DNA of 64,000 nt from Rhabditoides inermis (GCA_963966185.1 CAWZYM010000305.1:324001-388000); one strand, 5' to 3'; numbered from the stretch's first letter, positions 1 to 10,784 are shown. Numbers and translations are program-made. The notes: generated from the sequence alone by a model not told the origin.

Positions 1-1279
1 GCAATGCGAGGAAATAGAGAGAGCAAGGGGAGAGAGAAAGCAGTGGGAAGAACGCGGATGCGTGCACTTTTCTCAATTCCATCTCGCCTCCCTTCACTGC
101 TTTTGCTTTGTCAGAAATCGACCCGGCTTCATCGTTTTGAGACTACTCGTCATCCTTTTACAGTTGTTCAAATAGCCTTTGAACGTGCGTTGTGTTGCGT
201 GAGTATCGTGTTTCACTCGTTCTATGTGTAGTTTATTTGACCACCTGATGGGTGGCAATTCGCGTCTCTCTCGGCCGCGCATCCAATGAGAGAAGGGTCA
301 AGTGGGGTTTTTTTTTCGCTGCGTGTATAAGTATAATACCCATAATTGAGAGAGACACTCCTGTCGCACTCAATCACATTTCAAAGGACGCGCTGACCGC
401 ACGTAAAAACGGCCTTGGATTTGCGATCCTATGCGGTTCCATGTGACATGTGACCATCCATGTTGTTGAAAATTCATCAATTTACCTAGTGATTGCCCAC
501 GATTGGGGTAATTTACTAGCGGTTAGCCGTATTGGCTATCAACGTTTGTTGGCAGGAAGTGGGGTGATTGGGAATGTTGCAAGTGTCAGTTATCGATGCG
601 CACCATCAATCAAACAAACAGGCTGTACTAAAAAGCTAGGAGTTCTTGTGATCTTTTCGAATGAATATGAATGGTTGAAGAATCTCGTGGCTTTAAATCT
701 GAATGTTGTGGCATGCAAGAAGCTCTAATCGTCTGGTTGGATGTTGCGCTTTGGCAGACAGTCAGAGAAACTGAGAAAGAGCAAAGAGCCACGTGCTGAG
801 TGCATTACGCCTTTCCCCGCTATTCACTTGATGTACATGCTACTCGCTTGATATCAGTGGGAAGCAAACGGCGACTACTCGTCCCACTTAATTCGCAAAG
901 GATCAGAAGAGATAAACAATGCGACTCCTCACCTACAGATCAATCATTTCACCTAGTGTCACTCATCCACCTTCCGTCCTCCGTTTCTCTTTCTATATGA
1001 GCGACCCACTGGCGCCTGACTAACACGGATTTGCAAAGTTAAGATGAATGAATCGCGAACATCATTGTTTGTAATTTGTATGGAAGGCACAATGAAATCT
1101 ATTAACAATGCACGCGTTTTGATTGATTGAGCTGTAGTTTGGCACATTGTGTCATTCGTGTTATTCACTCATAATCCTAATAATAACTCATCCTCATCTT
1201 TCTCCCATGGCCCGTGACGGGATCACGTATGCGTGTGTTTGTGGAGGAGCTCGGTTTCGAAATGTACGAGTTATCCATA

Positions 1280-1315
<36 letters not shown>

Positions 1316-1700
1316 CCACGTGTCGATGTAACAGGGCTCGCTCGCTGCGGGGTAGGCGGGTCCTAGCAGTAGCCGCTCGGCCCTTCCCTGCCCGCAAGAA
1401 GTGCCATCACTGTGGTCAAAACACTACTCGATTGCATTCCTACGTGCACTTTTCAGTGTACTGGTTTCCACGAAATCTCTGTTTAGAAGGTTTTTGTCCT
1501 GTTTTTGGTCGTCGCACACTATCAAACGTGTTACGATGGCTGACCTGTTTGCGGTCAGACCTAATCGATAAGTTATCAATCAGAATCGGAAACACGGTCA
1601 CTATAATCCTCTTTTTGAAGTGTCTCACGGTGTTATTGCGCACTAATTTGGCTGACGCGCTCTCTCTTTATCTTTTTGAACTCACTTCTCTCGTTGTTTC

Positions 1701-1745
<45 letters not shown>

Positions 1746-1921
1746 GGTGCAGTGTGGTTCATGATCATGATATTCCACGTGTGTCCTGTGTCATGATGAC
1801 ACCATTGACGCATATGCAGCCTCGTATCTACGTTCACTAGTTTTTTCATTGACCATGACCACCCGCGTTGTTTCGCTCTTTCCGTTGACCGTCATTGCAA
1901 TACTCTAGTTTTGGTTGAAGG
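1..1921. other. Upstream region without a convincing gene
   Basis: No reading frame here has coding character plus splice support. It holds two CT-dinucleotide microsatellites (about 1279-1315 and 1704-1742) and AT-rich unique sequence. The 3' part is presumably the promoter and 5' UTR of the glucose transporter that starts at 1922. I see no TATA box or other element that I can tie to that gene. Confidence 0.6.
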
Positions 1922-4650
1922 ATGAGCGATCTACATGAGACTCAGCCGCTCCAGCGGAAAGTTCCCGATGTGAGTAATCCCCTCCTTTAATTACTTGTCT
2001 GTTTGTTGTGACTAACTTCTGTAACTGTATCTCCTCACCCTCGAAGACTATCGCTGTTGCGGTTTTTTGGCGCGCAATGTTGTGCCTGTGTAGTCAAAAC
2101 ACAAAATATTTTCTTGTGGCGCGTGCGAGGCGAAAAGAGAAACAGGCGTCGCTGCGAGGCGACGGTGCCAGAAAGACGAGACGATGGCTGAGAAGGATCT
2201 GCGGCGAGAGGAAGGAGAAGAAGAGAAGTTCGACGACGTCCACATCGAAACGGACGAGCGAGGAGGAACAGAGGAAGAGGACGCGGGAAAGGAGGGAATC
2301 GGCTACACCAATGATTTTGTGTCTAATGTAACTGTGCCTCTCAACAGTTTCGACACTGACCTACATCCAAGCAAGAAGTTTGGGGTGCAAAAAGAGGTGT
2401 CCAAAGAAAGCGAAGGAAAAGTCGGAGAGGTGCCTATCCAAGAATCCGATTCATTGATTGATTTATCGATTGCAGGGTAAGTTGACGAGCGCGCTGTGTC
2501 TGGCTGTGTTCGCCGTCACTCTGTCGTCGTTCCAGTTTGGATACCACATTGGATGCATCAATGCGCCTGGAGCGGTGAGAGAGAGAGAGAGAAAGAGAGA
2601 TACCAGATAGATAAATGCGTGTGCTGTTTGTAGATGATCCAGTCGTGGATCAACGAGTCGCACGTGTCTCTGTTCGATGAGGGTCTCTCTGTGGGCGGTG
2701 TCACTCTCATCTGGTCCATCGCCGTCTCCATCTTCGCAGTCGGAGGAATGGTCGGAGGACTCGCCAGTGGATGGTTCGCCGACAGACTCGGCAGGAAGGT
2801 AACCCAGTTGTTCACTGTGTTTGTTTCCACTGTCAGTGTTTCAGGGCGCTCTGATGATGAACAACATTGTGGCTCTGATCGCGGCTGCCCTGATGACTCT
2901 GGCCAAGTACACGGGAGTGTACTACCTCCTCATCATTGGACGCCTCGTCATCGGATTCAACTGCGGTGCGTTTTATAATCATATTTTTGATTTTTTTAAT
3001 GATTAATTAAAGGTCTGTCGTCGGGTCTTGTTCCGATGTACCTCACCGAGGTCTCCCCTCTGAACCTGCGTGGAATGCTCGGATCCATGAACCAGCTCCT
3101 TGTCACCATCGCTATCCTCGTCTCCCAGGTATCGACTTGAATTGGTTTAATCGATGATTACATGTTTTGTTGAGATCTTCGGCCTGTCGTCGCTTCTCGG
3201 AACCGAGCAGCGCTGGCCTCTCATCTTCGGTCAGTGGGCTGCAGTCTGCAGTGAATCTAGAAAGTCGTTTATCCTGTCCTTGTTGCAGCCTTCACTGTGG
3301 TGCCGGCGGTGCTCCAGCTGGTGGTTCTCCCCATGTGTCCCGAGTCGCCCAAGTACACTCTGGTGGTGCGGAACCAGGCGGACAGGGCAGAGGCGGACCT
3401 GAAGAAGCTGAGGAACAAGGACGACGTCAAGGCCGAGATGGACGAGATGAAGGAGGAGGCGCTCAACGTGCAGAGCATGGAGAAGGTGGGCGTGGCGGAA
3501 AGAGGCGGGGTCTATCGTGCTGCTTTCAGATTTCCATGGGCTCTATGTTCAAGGGAGCTCTGCGCTGGCCGATGACGATTGCTATCATGATGATGCTCTC
3601 CCAGCAACTCTCTGGTAATTATGGGGAGAGGCGCGTAGCGGCGTAGCTAAAAGATGCGGAGTGATTGTTGTTGTTTTTTGTGCTAGGAGTCTAGAAGAAG
3701 AATCGACAACACATTGCGTTTTTAGGAATCAACGTTGCCATGTTCTACTCGACTACCATCTTCAACAGTGCTGGTCTGATTGGAAACGCGGCTGTCTACG
3801 CCACGATTGGAATGGGATTCGTCAACGTCGTCATGACTATCATCTCTGTATGGCTGGTACGTGGGCAGGGCAAAAGGGGCGGAGCCTAAATTACTCGTTT
3901 CAGGTTGATCATCCCAAGTTTGGACGTCGCTCTCTTCACCTTATCGGTCTGTCGGGCATGCTCTTTGCCTCTCTCATGATTGTCGTCGGACTCACCTTCT
4001 CCAAGCAGGTATGGAATAGGCCACGCCCCTTTTGGTCTCACCTCCCACCCATCACGTCTCTTTGCAGGGCGCCGAGTGGGCCAAGTACGTCTCTGTCGTG
4101 TTTGTCCTCATCTTCGTTATTGCCTTCGCCACAGGACCTGGTCAGTTGATTTATTTGGTTTGCAAGTAGTGTTAGGTTTATGCTTCACGTCGTTGTAGTA
4201 TAATCTGTATCTTTTTTCACGAAGCGTTTCATGCAGTATGTATGTTCAGGAGCTATCCCGTGGTTCTTTGTGTCCGAGATCTTCGCGTCCGGCGCTCGTG
4301 GAAACGCGGCCTCTATCGCCTGTATGGTGAACTGGCTCGCCAACCTTCTCGTCGGACTCACCTTCCTCCCCATCAACGTCAGTCTATCGTACATTGCAAT
4401 GTTTTTTCCTACTTCGTAAAATTGTAATATTTCCAGACTCTGATCGAGCAGTACTCGTTCTTCATCTTCTGCGCCTTCCTCGCCTTCTTCATCTTCTTCA
4501 CCGCCAAGTTCGTCCCCGAGACGAAGGGAAAGACGGTCGAAGAGATAACTGCCGGTGAGCGTGGGGGGAGAGAGAGAAGAGAGTCAGACAGACAGAGAAG
4601 AAAGGGACTAATTATTTCTTTCAGGATTCGAGAACAAGAGCAGACAGTGA
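1922..4650 (+). CDS. fgt-1: Facilitated glucose transporter (SLC2/GLUT family, FGT-1 type)
   Basis: Predicted 12-membrane-segment sugar uniporter of the plasma membrane, about 490 residues over roughly a dozen exons. Seen in order: [14 protein letters not shown] in the first membrane segment; [10 protein letters not shown] in the loop after segment 2; [15 protein letters not shown] at the start of the big cytoplasmic loop, followed by a charged stretch rich in K, E and [15 protein letters not shown] in segment 7; [24 protein letters not shown] in segment 10; PETKGKT before the short tail. These are the family signatures of class I GLUTs. The first exon (1922-1969) joins in phase 0 to the exon at 2476-2574, then 2634-2798, 2846-2965 and so on; the last exon is 4625-4650. 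An alternative acidic first exon is listed separately. Introns are mostly 40-100 nt. The family call is firm; orthology to C. elegans fgt-1 is inferred. Confidence 0.93.
2184..2429 (+). CDS. Possible alternative first exon of the glucose transporter (acidic N-terminus)
   Basis: An open 82-codon stretch starts with ATG at 2184, is strongly acidic (Glu/Asp clusters in its first half), and ends at a GTGCCT donor after 2429 in phase 0, the phase needed to join the transporter exon at 2476. It would replace the short 16-residue N-terminus encoded at 1922-1969. The frame stays open to a stop at 2478-2480, so it could also be chance. Worm glucose transporters are known to have N-terminal isoforms; that this exon is used is my inference. 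Confidence 0.35.
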
Positions 4651-4828
4651 GCGCGAAACAGCTAGCTTCTCGTTTTGGCTGTGTGATACGTCTTGCTCCA
4701 TTTTACCACTCCTCTGAAAGCCCTTGTTGTAGCTTTAATAATTTGAGACAATGTTTGCATACTTTTACTAAGTCAGATACGTTTTATCCGCGATGGTTCG
4801 CACGAATTGTATATGTTTGTAAAATTGT

Positions 4829-4834
4829 AATAAA
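4829..4834 (+). terminator. Poly(A) signal of the glucose transporter
   Basis: AATAAA lies 179 nt after the transporter stop codon, in AT-rich sequence. It is the only perfect hexamer between the transporter and the next gene. Confidence 0.6.
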
Positions 4835-4959
4835 TATTTCATATTATTGAATATGTCATGAATTATGAATGATTGCAATTTGTGCACTGCTTTGGCGAAA
4901 AAGCAGACAGTTAGAGTGCGCAGTGAGTGCACAGAGACGTAGGGTGACACAATTTCCGC

Positions 4960-5023
4960 TCGTTTTTTTTCGTTTTTTGTTTTTTTTGTTTTTTTTTTTT
5001 ATTTGTTCAATTTATATTCTCAG
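4960..5023 (+). promoter_or_regulatory. U-rich tract and splice acceptor immediately before the RING-gene ATG
   Basis: A run of T-rich sequence (4960-5001) leads into TTTATATTCTCAG, and the next base is the A of the ATG at 5024. An acceptor abutting the start codon with no obvious donor-containing exon upstream is the layout of a trans-splice site. The distance from the upstream AATAAA is about 190 nt and U-rich, as in nematode operon spacers. A cis-spliced 5' UTR exon remains possible. Confidence 0.5.
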
Positions 5024-6427
5024 ATGTCGGCTACCGACTGGTTGCATTGCAACGCTTGTTGCAAGCTGCCAAGTGCTGCCGGCAGTTTCATGTTTGCGCA
5101 ATGCGGCCACATTCTTTGCAAGCACTGTGCTATCAAACGTAGGTTTAGTTTTATTTTATCTATTGTAATGTTATTTCGCATATTCAGAGCCTGGAGTATG
5201 TTTGTATTGCAAGAAGGAAGTTCGTCTCACCGAGATCAACCGCAACATGAAGCCCGAACTGCAGATTCTGTTTCGCGCCCCGAAAGTCGGTTTCTGTGTG
5301 CATGTGTTTGTACTTTTGAATTGTATTGCAGGCATTGGCTGATGAGTATATGAGGAATTTGAAGAACGTGTTGTCGTTTCAAGACTCGAACCGCGTGCGT
5401 CTACACAAAGCGAAGACCGATCAGGAAAAGAAGATGAAGGCGTTCATCATTCAGGCTCAGGCACAGATGCAGAAGACCAAGGAGAACGATACGTGAGTCT
5501 AGGAGGAAGGAAGTGCACATGGTAGTAGCTGCTCCGGAAGGAGCTACACTACGTGTTCAATATTCCAATTTATACATTTGTTAGTTATTGCAACATGCGA
5601 AGCAACACGCTATTGTATTCCATGTACACATATTTTCCCAGAACTGTGTTGCTGTTGGCTACAATAAGAGTTGTAGGAAGCTAAAAGCGCAGTACGAGGC
5701 GCTTCTGGCCGAGAACCAGCGTCTGAAGATGCAACTCGCCCGCTCGCCCCGATTCACCCGGTCGGTTCTTCAGGACAGGTTGATTTTGAGCACCAGTGTA
5801 CAGAGAATATCTCGACAATGTGTGCATAGCCCTATGGACGCGTTTCAGTGCTGATTCGGGCATCGGCGACTCGAACTCGGACGGAAGCGTGCGTTCGTCG
5901 GCCGTGCACCGCAGTGGTAGTATGCAGAGGGGCGTGAGTGGAGGCATGGGCGGCGGCTGCCCGCCCACTGCCTCTTTCTCCGATGTCCTCACCAGCACCC
6001 CCATCGCAGGCAATGTCAGTCTTTTCTACATGAAAAGAAAGAACAATATCATATGCGTATTATACAATATTATTGAAATAATTGAAACGGGGATGCGGCA
6101 TGCGGTGTAGGTGATGTGTTGCAGGCGGCGCGTGCGCACATGTCGACGTCTGGGGGGCGTCGTCTGCGCGACGTGTTCTCGGGGGGCAGCGGCGTGTCTC
6201 TGTCGCCCATCGGGGGCGGCCTCACCACCCCCGACCTGCTCGGACTCAAGCGCCACCGCTCCTCCAGCACCGACAAACACGCACGGTACGCTTTGATACA
6301 CGTTTATGGGATATTATTTCATTGGTTTTCGTCCGGTATTGTTTAACTGTTCTTCAGTCGCAGCCACTCGAACCAATCGCGCGGGTCGATGAATGTGGGC
6401 TTCATGAATGCCATGGAGATGAACTGA
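5024..6427 (+). CDS. ZHP/RNF212-family meiotic RING-finger protein
   Basis: Predicted Zip3/RNF212-type E3-like protein; in worms this family (ZHP-1 to ZHP-4) marks crossover sites along the synaptonemal complex in meiotic nuclei. Seven exons fit in phase: 5024-5138, 5188-5285, 5332-5492, 5677-5760, 5849-6014, 6125-6285, 6358-6427. The N-terminal RING is complete (C3HC4): CNAC near residue 10, then QCGHILCKHC, then CLYC. A charged coiled-coil region follows (VRLHKAKTDQEKKMKAF, then the stretch ending RLKMQLARSP). The tail is Ser/Gly-rich with SP/TP sites (SLSPIGGG, TTPDLLG) and ends NAMEMN. RING, coiled coil and Ser-rich tail in that order are the family architecture. Which ZHP paralogue it is cannot be decided. 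Confidence 0.8.
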
Positions 6428-6914
6428 GGAGAAATGATTTCATGTGAATAGTGTTCTTGTTTATGTAGTGCCGTTATCACGGCTTCCTATTGTATATCTT
6501 GTTGAGAGATCTTTTGTTGAGGTTGTTGAGTTTATGAGTTTATGTTGATGAACATGTTTGAAAAAATGAGTCTTATGATTCGACCACGACTATAATCTGT
6601 TGATCGTCTGAATTTACCTGTAACAAACCTAATTCTCCATCCGATTCCTCGTCGTTTCCTGCTATAGTACTTATCAAGTAAATTGGCATTTTGACAACCA
6701 CCATCTCCACCTGGCATTCTATTTCCGACGTCTGCTTATTGTCACTAGTAAAAAGCATTTCCGCCGTGGCCTATACGCGCAGTTTGATCTATTGAACGAT
6801 GATGTGAATCGCTTAGCGCGGTGAGAGAGATCTATTTTCATCCTATGTACAATCCCCGTTCTTGTTTCGTCACTGGTATAGTATCTCATCATTCTCCGCC
6901 CCGGCTTCTGCAAG

Positions 6915-6920
6915 TATATA
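6915..6920 (+). promoter_or_regulatory. TATA box of the small peptide-precursor gene
   Basis: AAGTATATAAGCAGC contains a consensus TATA box 45-50 nt upstream of the ATG at 6965, leaving a 5' UTR of about 20 nt. No splice acceptor lies between it and the ATG, so this gene probably has its own capped promoter. Confidence 0.65.
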
Positions 6921-6964
6921 AGCAGCTACGCACTTTGGCTCCCTTCCACTAGACACTAGTGACC

Positions 6965-7254
6965 ATGACTCAGCGATCGCTCCTGCCGCTCCTCCTGCTC
7001 ATCTTCCTCTGCTCTTCCCAAGCCGCTGTCATCTCCAGACAGCCGAGACAGACGGGTCACAGTCTGCAGAGATTGTCAGTTCCGCAGTATTGTTGTGCGT
7101 GTTTTGACAATGTTTATTCAGAAGTTCGGCGAGCAATTGTTTCTTCTCTCCGGCCGCCTGTCAGCATACTCCGATAGAAGTGCCATTCAAGAATGAAGAT
7201 AGGGAGTTGGAGCAGTACTACTCTGCCAACTATGAGAGGAAGGACACTTTTTAG
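6965..7254 (+). CDS. Secreted peptide precursor with an allatostatin-C/somatostatin-like Cys loop
   Basis: Two exons (6965-7074, 7122-7254; intron 47 nt) encode about 80 residues. The N-terminus is a classical signal peptide (SLLPLLLLIFLCSSQA). The mature part has only two cysteines, in the motif NCFFSPAACQ, i.e. Cys, six residues, Cys. Arthropod allatostatin-C has the same spacing and a similar core (CYFNPISC), so a disulfide-looped neuropeptide is the most economical reading. Arg residues upstream (QTGHSLQR) could serve as a processing site; an acidic, aromatic tail (ELEQYYSANYERKDTF) follows. TATA box upstream and AATAAA at 7353-7358. The alternative is an unrelated small secreted protein. 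Confidence 0.72.
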
Positions 7255-7352
7255 ATACTCACTTTGATATTAGTATATGTATATGTAACTATTCTACCTA
7301 TCACGTCTGCGGGTCACCTTTTTATGAACGATATATTTATGTACTGTTTCGC

Positions 7353-7358
7353 AATAAA
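7353..7358 (+). terminator. Poly(A) signal of the peptide-precursor gene
   Basis: AATAAA lies 99 nt after the stop codon at 7252-7254, giving a short 3' UTR. Confidence 0.6.
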
Positions 7359-7751
7359 ATCCAAAGAAACTGTCAGAAACAATTTCGAAAAGTGCACATT
7401 CCTGCAGCAAATAGTAGACTAGAAAATACAATCCAAGAGTTCAAAGTGTGCCGGTCAACACTTTGCCTACTCACCACACCACAATCATAGAATACACTTG
7501 AAATGGGCGGGCTACCAGAAGTGAGTCAGTGATTATCGGGAGTGCATGTGTACTTTACCGCACGTGTGATTTGAGTCATAACTGTTGGCATATATCGTCT
7601 GACCGCATACTCGAAAGTGCACTCGTCACCCATATCAACACAGCATCATTAAATTTTTATCGAAACACGGAAACACTCTCACATCGTCTAAGAAATCTAA
7701 GCAGTCGAGTTATTGTACTTGAATCTTTGTCGTTTCATCGGACATCAACCT

Positions 7752-7814
7752 TTACTTCTCCTGTCCCAGCCATTCGAACGGGGCATAGATGTCGATCTGG
7801 AGAGAAGGGTTGAT

Positions 7815-7858
<44 letters not shown>

Positions 7859-8904
7859 AGTACCTTGTATCGAGTGCACAGTCCCCTGAGCACTTCTTCC
7901 ATCATCTCATAGTTGGGTTTCTCGGTCGGTTGGAGCGCATCCAGCATATCCATCAGACGACTGAACTCACATGGAATCGCCTTGTACACAACGTCCACTG
8001 AACAATACGGGGTGCGAGAATCGTGTCGGGACCCGACTCACTCTTGTGCTGGACAAAGCACTGCTTGAGGAAGCCGACCTGGTCCTGGTCTTCGATGTTC
8101 TGCCACGGAAGGTAGTTCCAGCCAAACAACTCGATCATCTGGAAGGGAGGAGTGGGAGGAAGAAATAGAGGAGGAGAAGGGTGAGGAGCAGTACCATATA
8201 GAGCCACGACTCCATATCGTCCCTCCTTGTCTGCACTCGTCCCTTGTGCGTCGCCCGAGGTGCGTACTTCAGAGTTCCGATGAACTTGTACTGCGACTCC
8301 CTACAGAACGCATACGTTCGTGCTAGGACCGTATGTACTCACTTGGGCATCTTGGTCGCGTCGGTGACGAACTTGCAACTCATTCCGAAATCCATGAGGT
8401 AGATGATGTTGCTGGAAGAGGAACATGAGAGAACAAAGAGGAGGGGAACGAGTACCGGAGGAGGAATCGGCCGACGACAAAGTTGTCGGGCTTGATGTCT
8501 CTGTGGATGATTCCAATGTTGTGGAGGTTGCGGAGGGCAGTGAACGTCTGTAGGCCGATCTGCAGAACGGTGTGCAACCTGGAATGAGTAGTTGGAAAGA
8601 GGAGAAACAAGGAGAATGCGATCGGCGGAACAAGCACCGTCTCACACTCACTGGAAGTCCTTCTTCACAATCTTCTCTTTGATATAGTCCAGACTCTTTC
8701 CAGTGTACGGCATGATAATGAACTTGAACAGCTCGTTGTGACCCTGAACCAAGTGTAGGTTACAGTACCGCGAGCGCGACTACTGTCTTTGCCGTACCTT
8801 GTCGACCATGTGTAAGAGATGCTCTGTCTTGGACGGGTCCTCTTGGCGAATCGCAGAGATCGAGTCGTACACCATCAACTCCCTCTGAAAGTACTCTTTC
8901 TCTC

Positions 8905-8957
<53 letters not shown>

Positions 8958-9469
8958 ACCCTCAGTCGCTGCATGTATTCGTCGATCTTGTTGAACTCGG
9001 TCTTCATAGCCATCTGTGAAAAAATACAGTACCTAGATTCAATCTACCGTACCTGATAGTTGTCTCCCTCGCGCAGCACCTCATACACATCGCCGAACCC
9101 GCCCGCACCGAGCAGCTTCGACACCTTGTACCTACAATACTGTTACTGTAGTCTGCACGTAATTTAGGTAAACGGTAGGTACAGTACTTGCCGCCGGGCG
9201 CCTCGATGAATATTCCGGGCGGGAGGCGTGCTCGCTCGTCCTCCTTCGCCTCCACATCAATCGACGCACCCAGCCACTTTTGCTCGCCGAAGTACTTGTC
9301 CTACAGTACGGTAGCTACAGTAGTCCCAGGCGTTTGCACACCGTGACGAGCTCGAAGTTGTGCGGTTTCTTCTTGAGACCCTTGTTGGCGTTGTCTTTGT
9401 CGGCAGTCTCGGCTGAGCGACCCTTGCCGCGACCCTTCTTCTTCTTGTCTGAGAGAGGGAAGGGGTGAG

Positions 9470-9506
<37 letters not shown>

Positions 9507-9628
9507 CGATGAAGAGAGAGGGGTGAGGCATGTGAGAGAGATAGAGCATAGAGAAGATAGAAGAGAGACAGGAGGTAAGAAGGGGAGGGAGGAGAGAGAG
9601 AGGACGCACCAGGCAGTGGGACCGACAT
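7752..9628 (-). CDS. TTBK/casein-kinase-I-like protein kinase (sperm-type nematode expansion)
   Basis: Predicted Ser/Thr kinase of about 400 residues, read on the minus strand over about 11 exons starting at ATG 9626-9628. After a short Lys/Gly-rich N-terminus (DKKKKGRGKGRSAE) come: Gly loop GAGGFGDVYE; ATP-anchoring Lys in MAMKTEF; catalytic loop HRDIKPDNF; metal-binding DFG in YLMDFGMSC; activation-segment signature GTLKYAPRATHKG; and RRDDMESWLYM, the CK1/TTBK form of the segment after the activation loop. All catalytic residues are intact. C. elegans carries dozens of such genes, many sperm-enriched (SPE-6 group); a sperm role here is inference. Several introns are 40-60 nt and consist largely of TACAGTA/TACGGTA words; one contains a long GA/CT microsatellite. 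Confidence 0.88.
9131..9340. repeat. Introns built from TACAGTA/TACGGTA palindromic words
   Basis: Two adjacent short introns of the TTBK-like gene (about 9131-9190 and 9299-9340) are almost entirely made of overlapping CTACAGTA, TACTGTAG, TACGGTA and GGTAC words. Similar tracts lie at about 9020-9055, 20872-20880, 23621-23665, 24070-24112, 24196-24236 and 27917-27958, and scattered copies are at 52530-52870. Confidence 0.6.
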
Positions 9629-9756
9629 GGCGGCGAGTGGCGATGGAACGACGAGAGAAAAGCGAGGGAAGGACACCCAGACAGGACTGGTATGCAATGT
9701 TACATGCAAACACTTCTTTATGTAATCAACACGAAACACCAAAGAACTAGCGCATC

Positions 9757-9762
9757 TTTATT
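9757..9762 (-). terminator. Poly(A) signal of the proline-rich secreted protein gene
   Basis: TTTATT on the plus strand is AATAAA on the minus strand, 30 nt beyond the stop codon at 9792-9794. Confidence 0.6.
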
Positions 9763-9791
9763 AGATTTCTATAAACGAACATTTACACTGT

Positions 9792-10700
9792 CTACGCCTC
9801 TCTCCTCTGTTTTCTCCTCGCGAAGAAGTTCTTCAGTCTCCTCTCTTTCTCCGCGCTGTAGCCAGATGTGACGACGTCTGGCTGGTAAGTCGCTCCATAC
9901 GACGGCGACTCGGTTGACGGCTCGGGATCGGGAGCAGGCTCATAAGGAGCAGGGGTGGGAGAAGGAGCCGGCTCGTATGGAGCAGGAGCAGGGTAGCCGG
10001 GAGCAGGCGGCGGCGGCGCGAGCGTCACTGGCTCATACTCTTCAGGAGCGTCCGTGTCTTCGTAGTAATCAGAAGGAGTCGACGCGGTTGTGGTGTCATC
10101 GTAGATCGGAAAAGGTGTAGTCTCCGGATCGGGAGCAGGGGTGGGAGCAGGAAAGGACGGATAGACGTCGGTGGGTGCGTGCACATAGGAGGGCTGCACG
10201 TAGGTCTGTCCGGCCGGGTATCTGAGTGGGGGAGGAGCAGTCGGGTAGTGGGAAGTCGCCCTGTACATGGGAGGCGGCTCCGGCATCGATAACACGCGCG
10301 CTTTGTGCGACGCCCTACGAGCTGGTTTGACGACAAGATGGTAGCGCCTGCGGGAATACACCGGACGCTCCAGCTCCAGATGGTACGCTGGCTCGTCGTC
10401 GTCGTCGACGTCGTAGTCGTGTTGCGGCGCATCGTCGACGAGTACGTAGGAGGGAGCAGGAGCAGGGATGTAGACGAGTTTGGGGCGAGCGGCGGCATAG
10501 AAGGACGATCTCGGCCGGGCATAGAAGAGGGGCTCGGCGGCGACAGCTGGGGTGGGAGCGCGGAGGTTGACGGAGAGGGAAGGGAGGGCGAGTTGGGGGA
10601 GGGAGAGGCTGCTCCCGCCACTCGCACACTCATTGCACGGAGAGCCGAATAGAAAGGCTCGCGAGGAGACTATCAACACCAGAACGTGCACCACCCACAT
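9792..10700 (-). CDS. Secreted Pro/Ala/Tyr-rich protein, single exon
   Basis: Uninterrupted frame of about 300 residues. I choose the ATG at 10698-10700 because it opens a signal peptide (MWVVHVLVLIVSSRAFLFG) and because a TATA box lies at 10785-10791, which would fall inside any longer frame. After a CNEC motif the protein is low complexity: Ala/Pro/Tyr-rich segments, an acidic DDDDE run near the middle, repeated PAPAPYEPAP units towards the C-terminus, and a basic end (RRLKNFFARRKQRREA). The composition suggests an extracellular or cuticle-associated structural protein. No recognised domain. Its stop is 164 nt from the downstream TTBK-like ATG on the same strand. Confidence 0.72.
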   Translation of the reverse strand: MWVVHVLVLIVSSRAFLFGSPCNECASGGSSLSLPQLALPSLSVNLRAPTPAVAAEPLFYARPRSSFYAAARPKLVYIPAPAPSYVLVDDAPQHDYDVDDDDEPAYHLELERPVYSRRRYHLVVKPARRASHKARVLSMPEPPPMYRATSHYPTAPPPLRYPAGQTYVQPSYVHAPTDVYPSFPAPTPAPDPETTPFPIYDDTTTASTPSDYYEDTDAPEEYEPVTLAPPPPAPGYPAPAPYEPAPSPTPAPYEPAPDPEPSTESPSYGATYQPDVVTSGYSAEKERRLKNFFARRKQRREA

Positions 10701-10784
10701 AGAAAATACACGGCCGTTTCTCCTTATCGAAATAATCAGTGGCAGAAATGAGAGAGTGGAACCACCAAACGAGGGAACGCGGTT

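Noticed and set aside
1147..1764. 205-codon plus frame and similar Ser/Leu-rich frames
   Set aside because: Driven by CT microsatellites, which translate as SLSL runs; no splice sites or domain.
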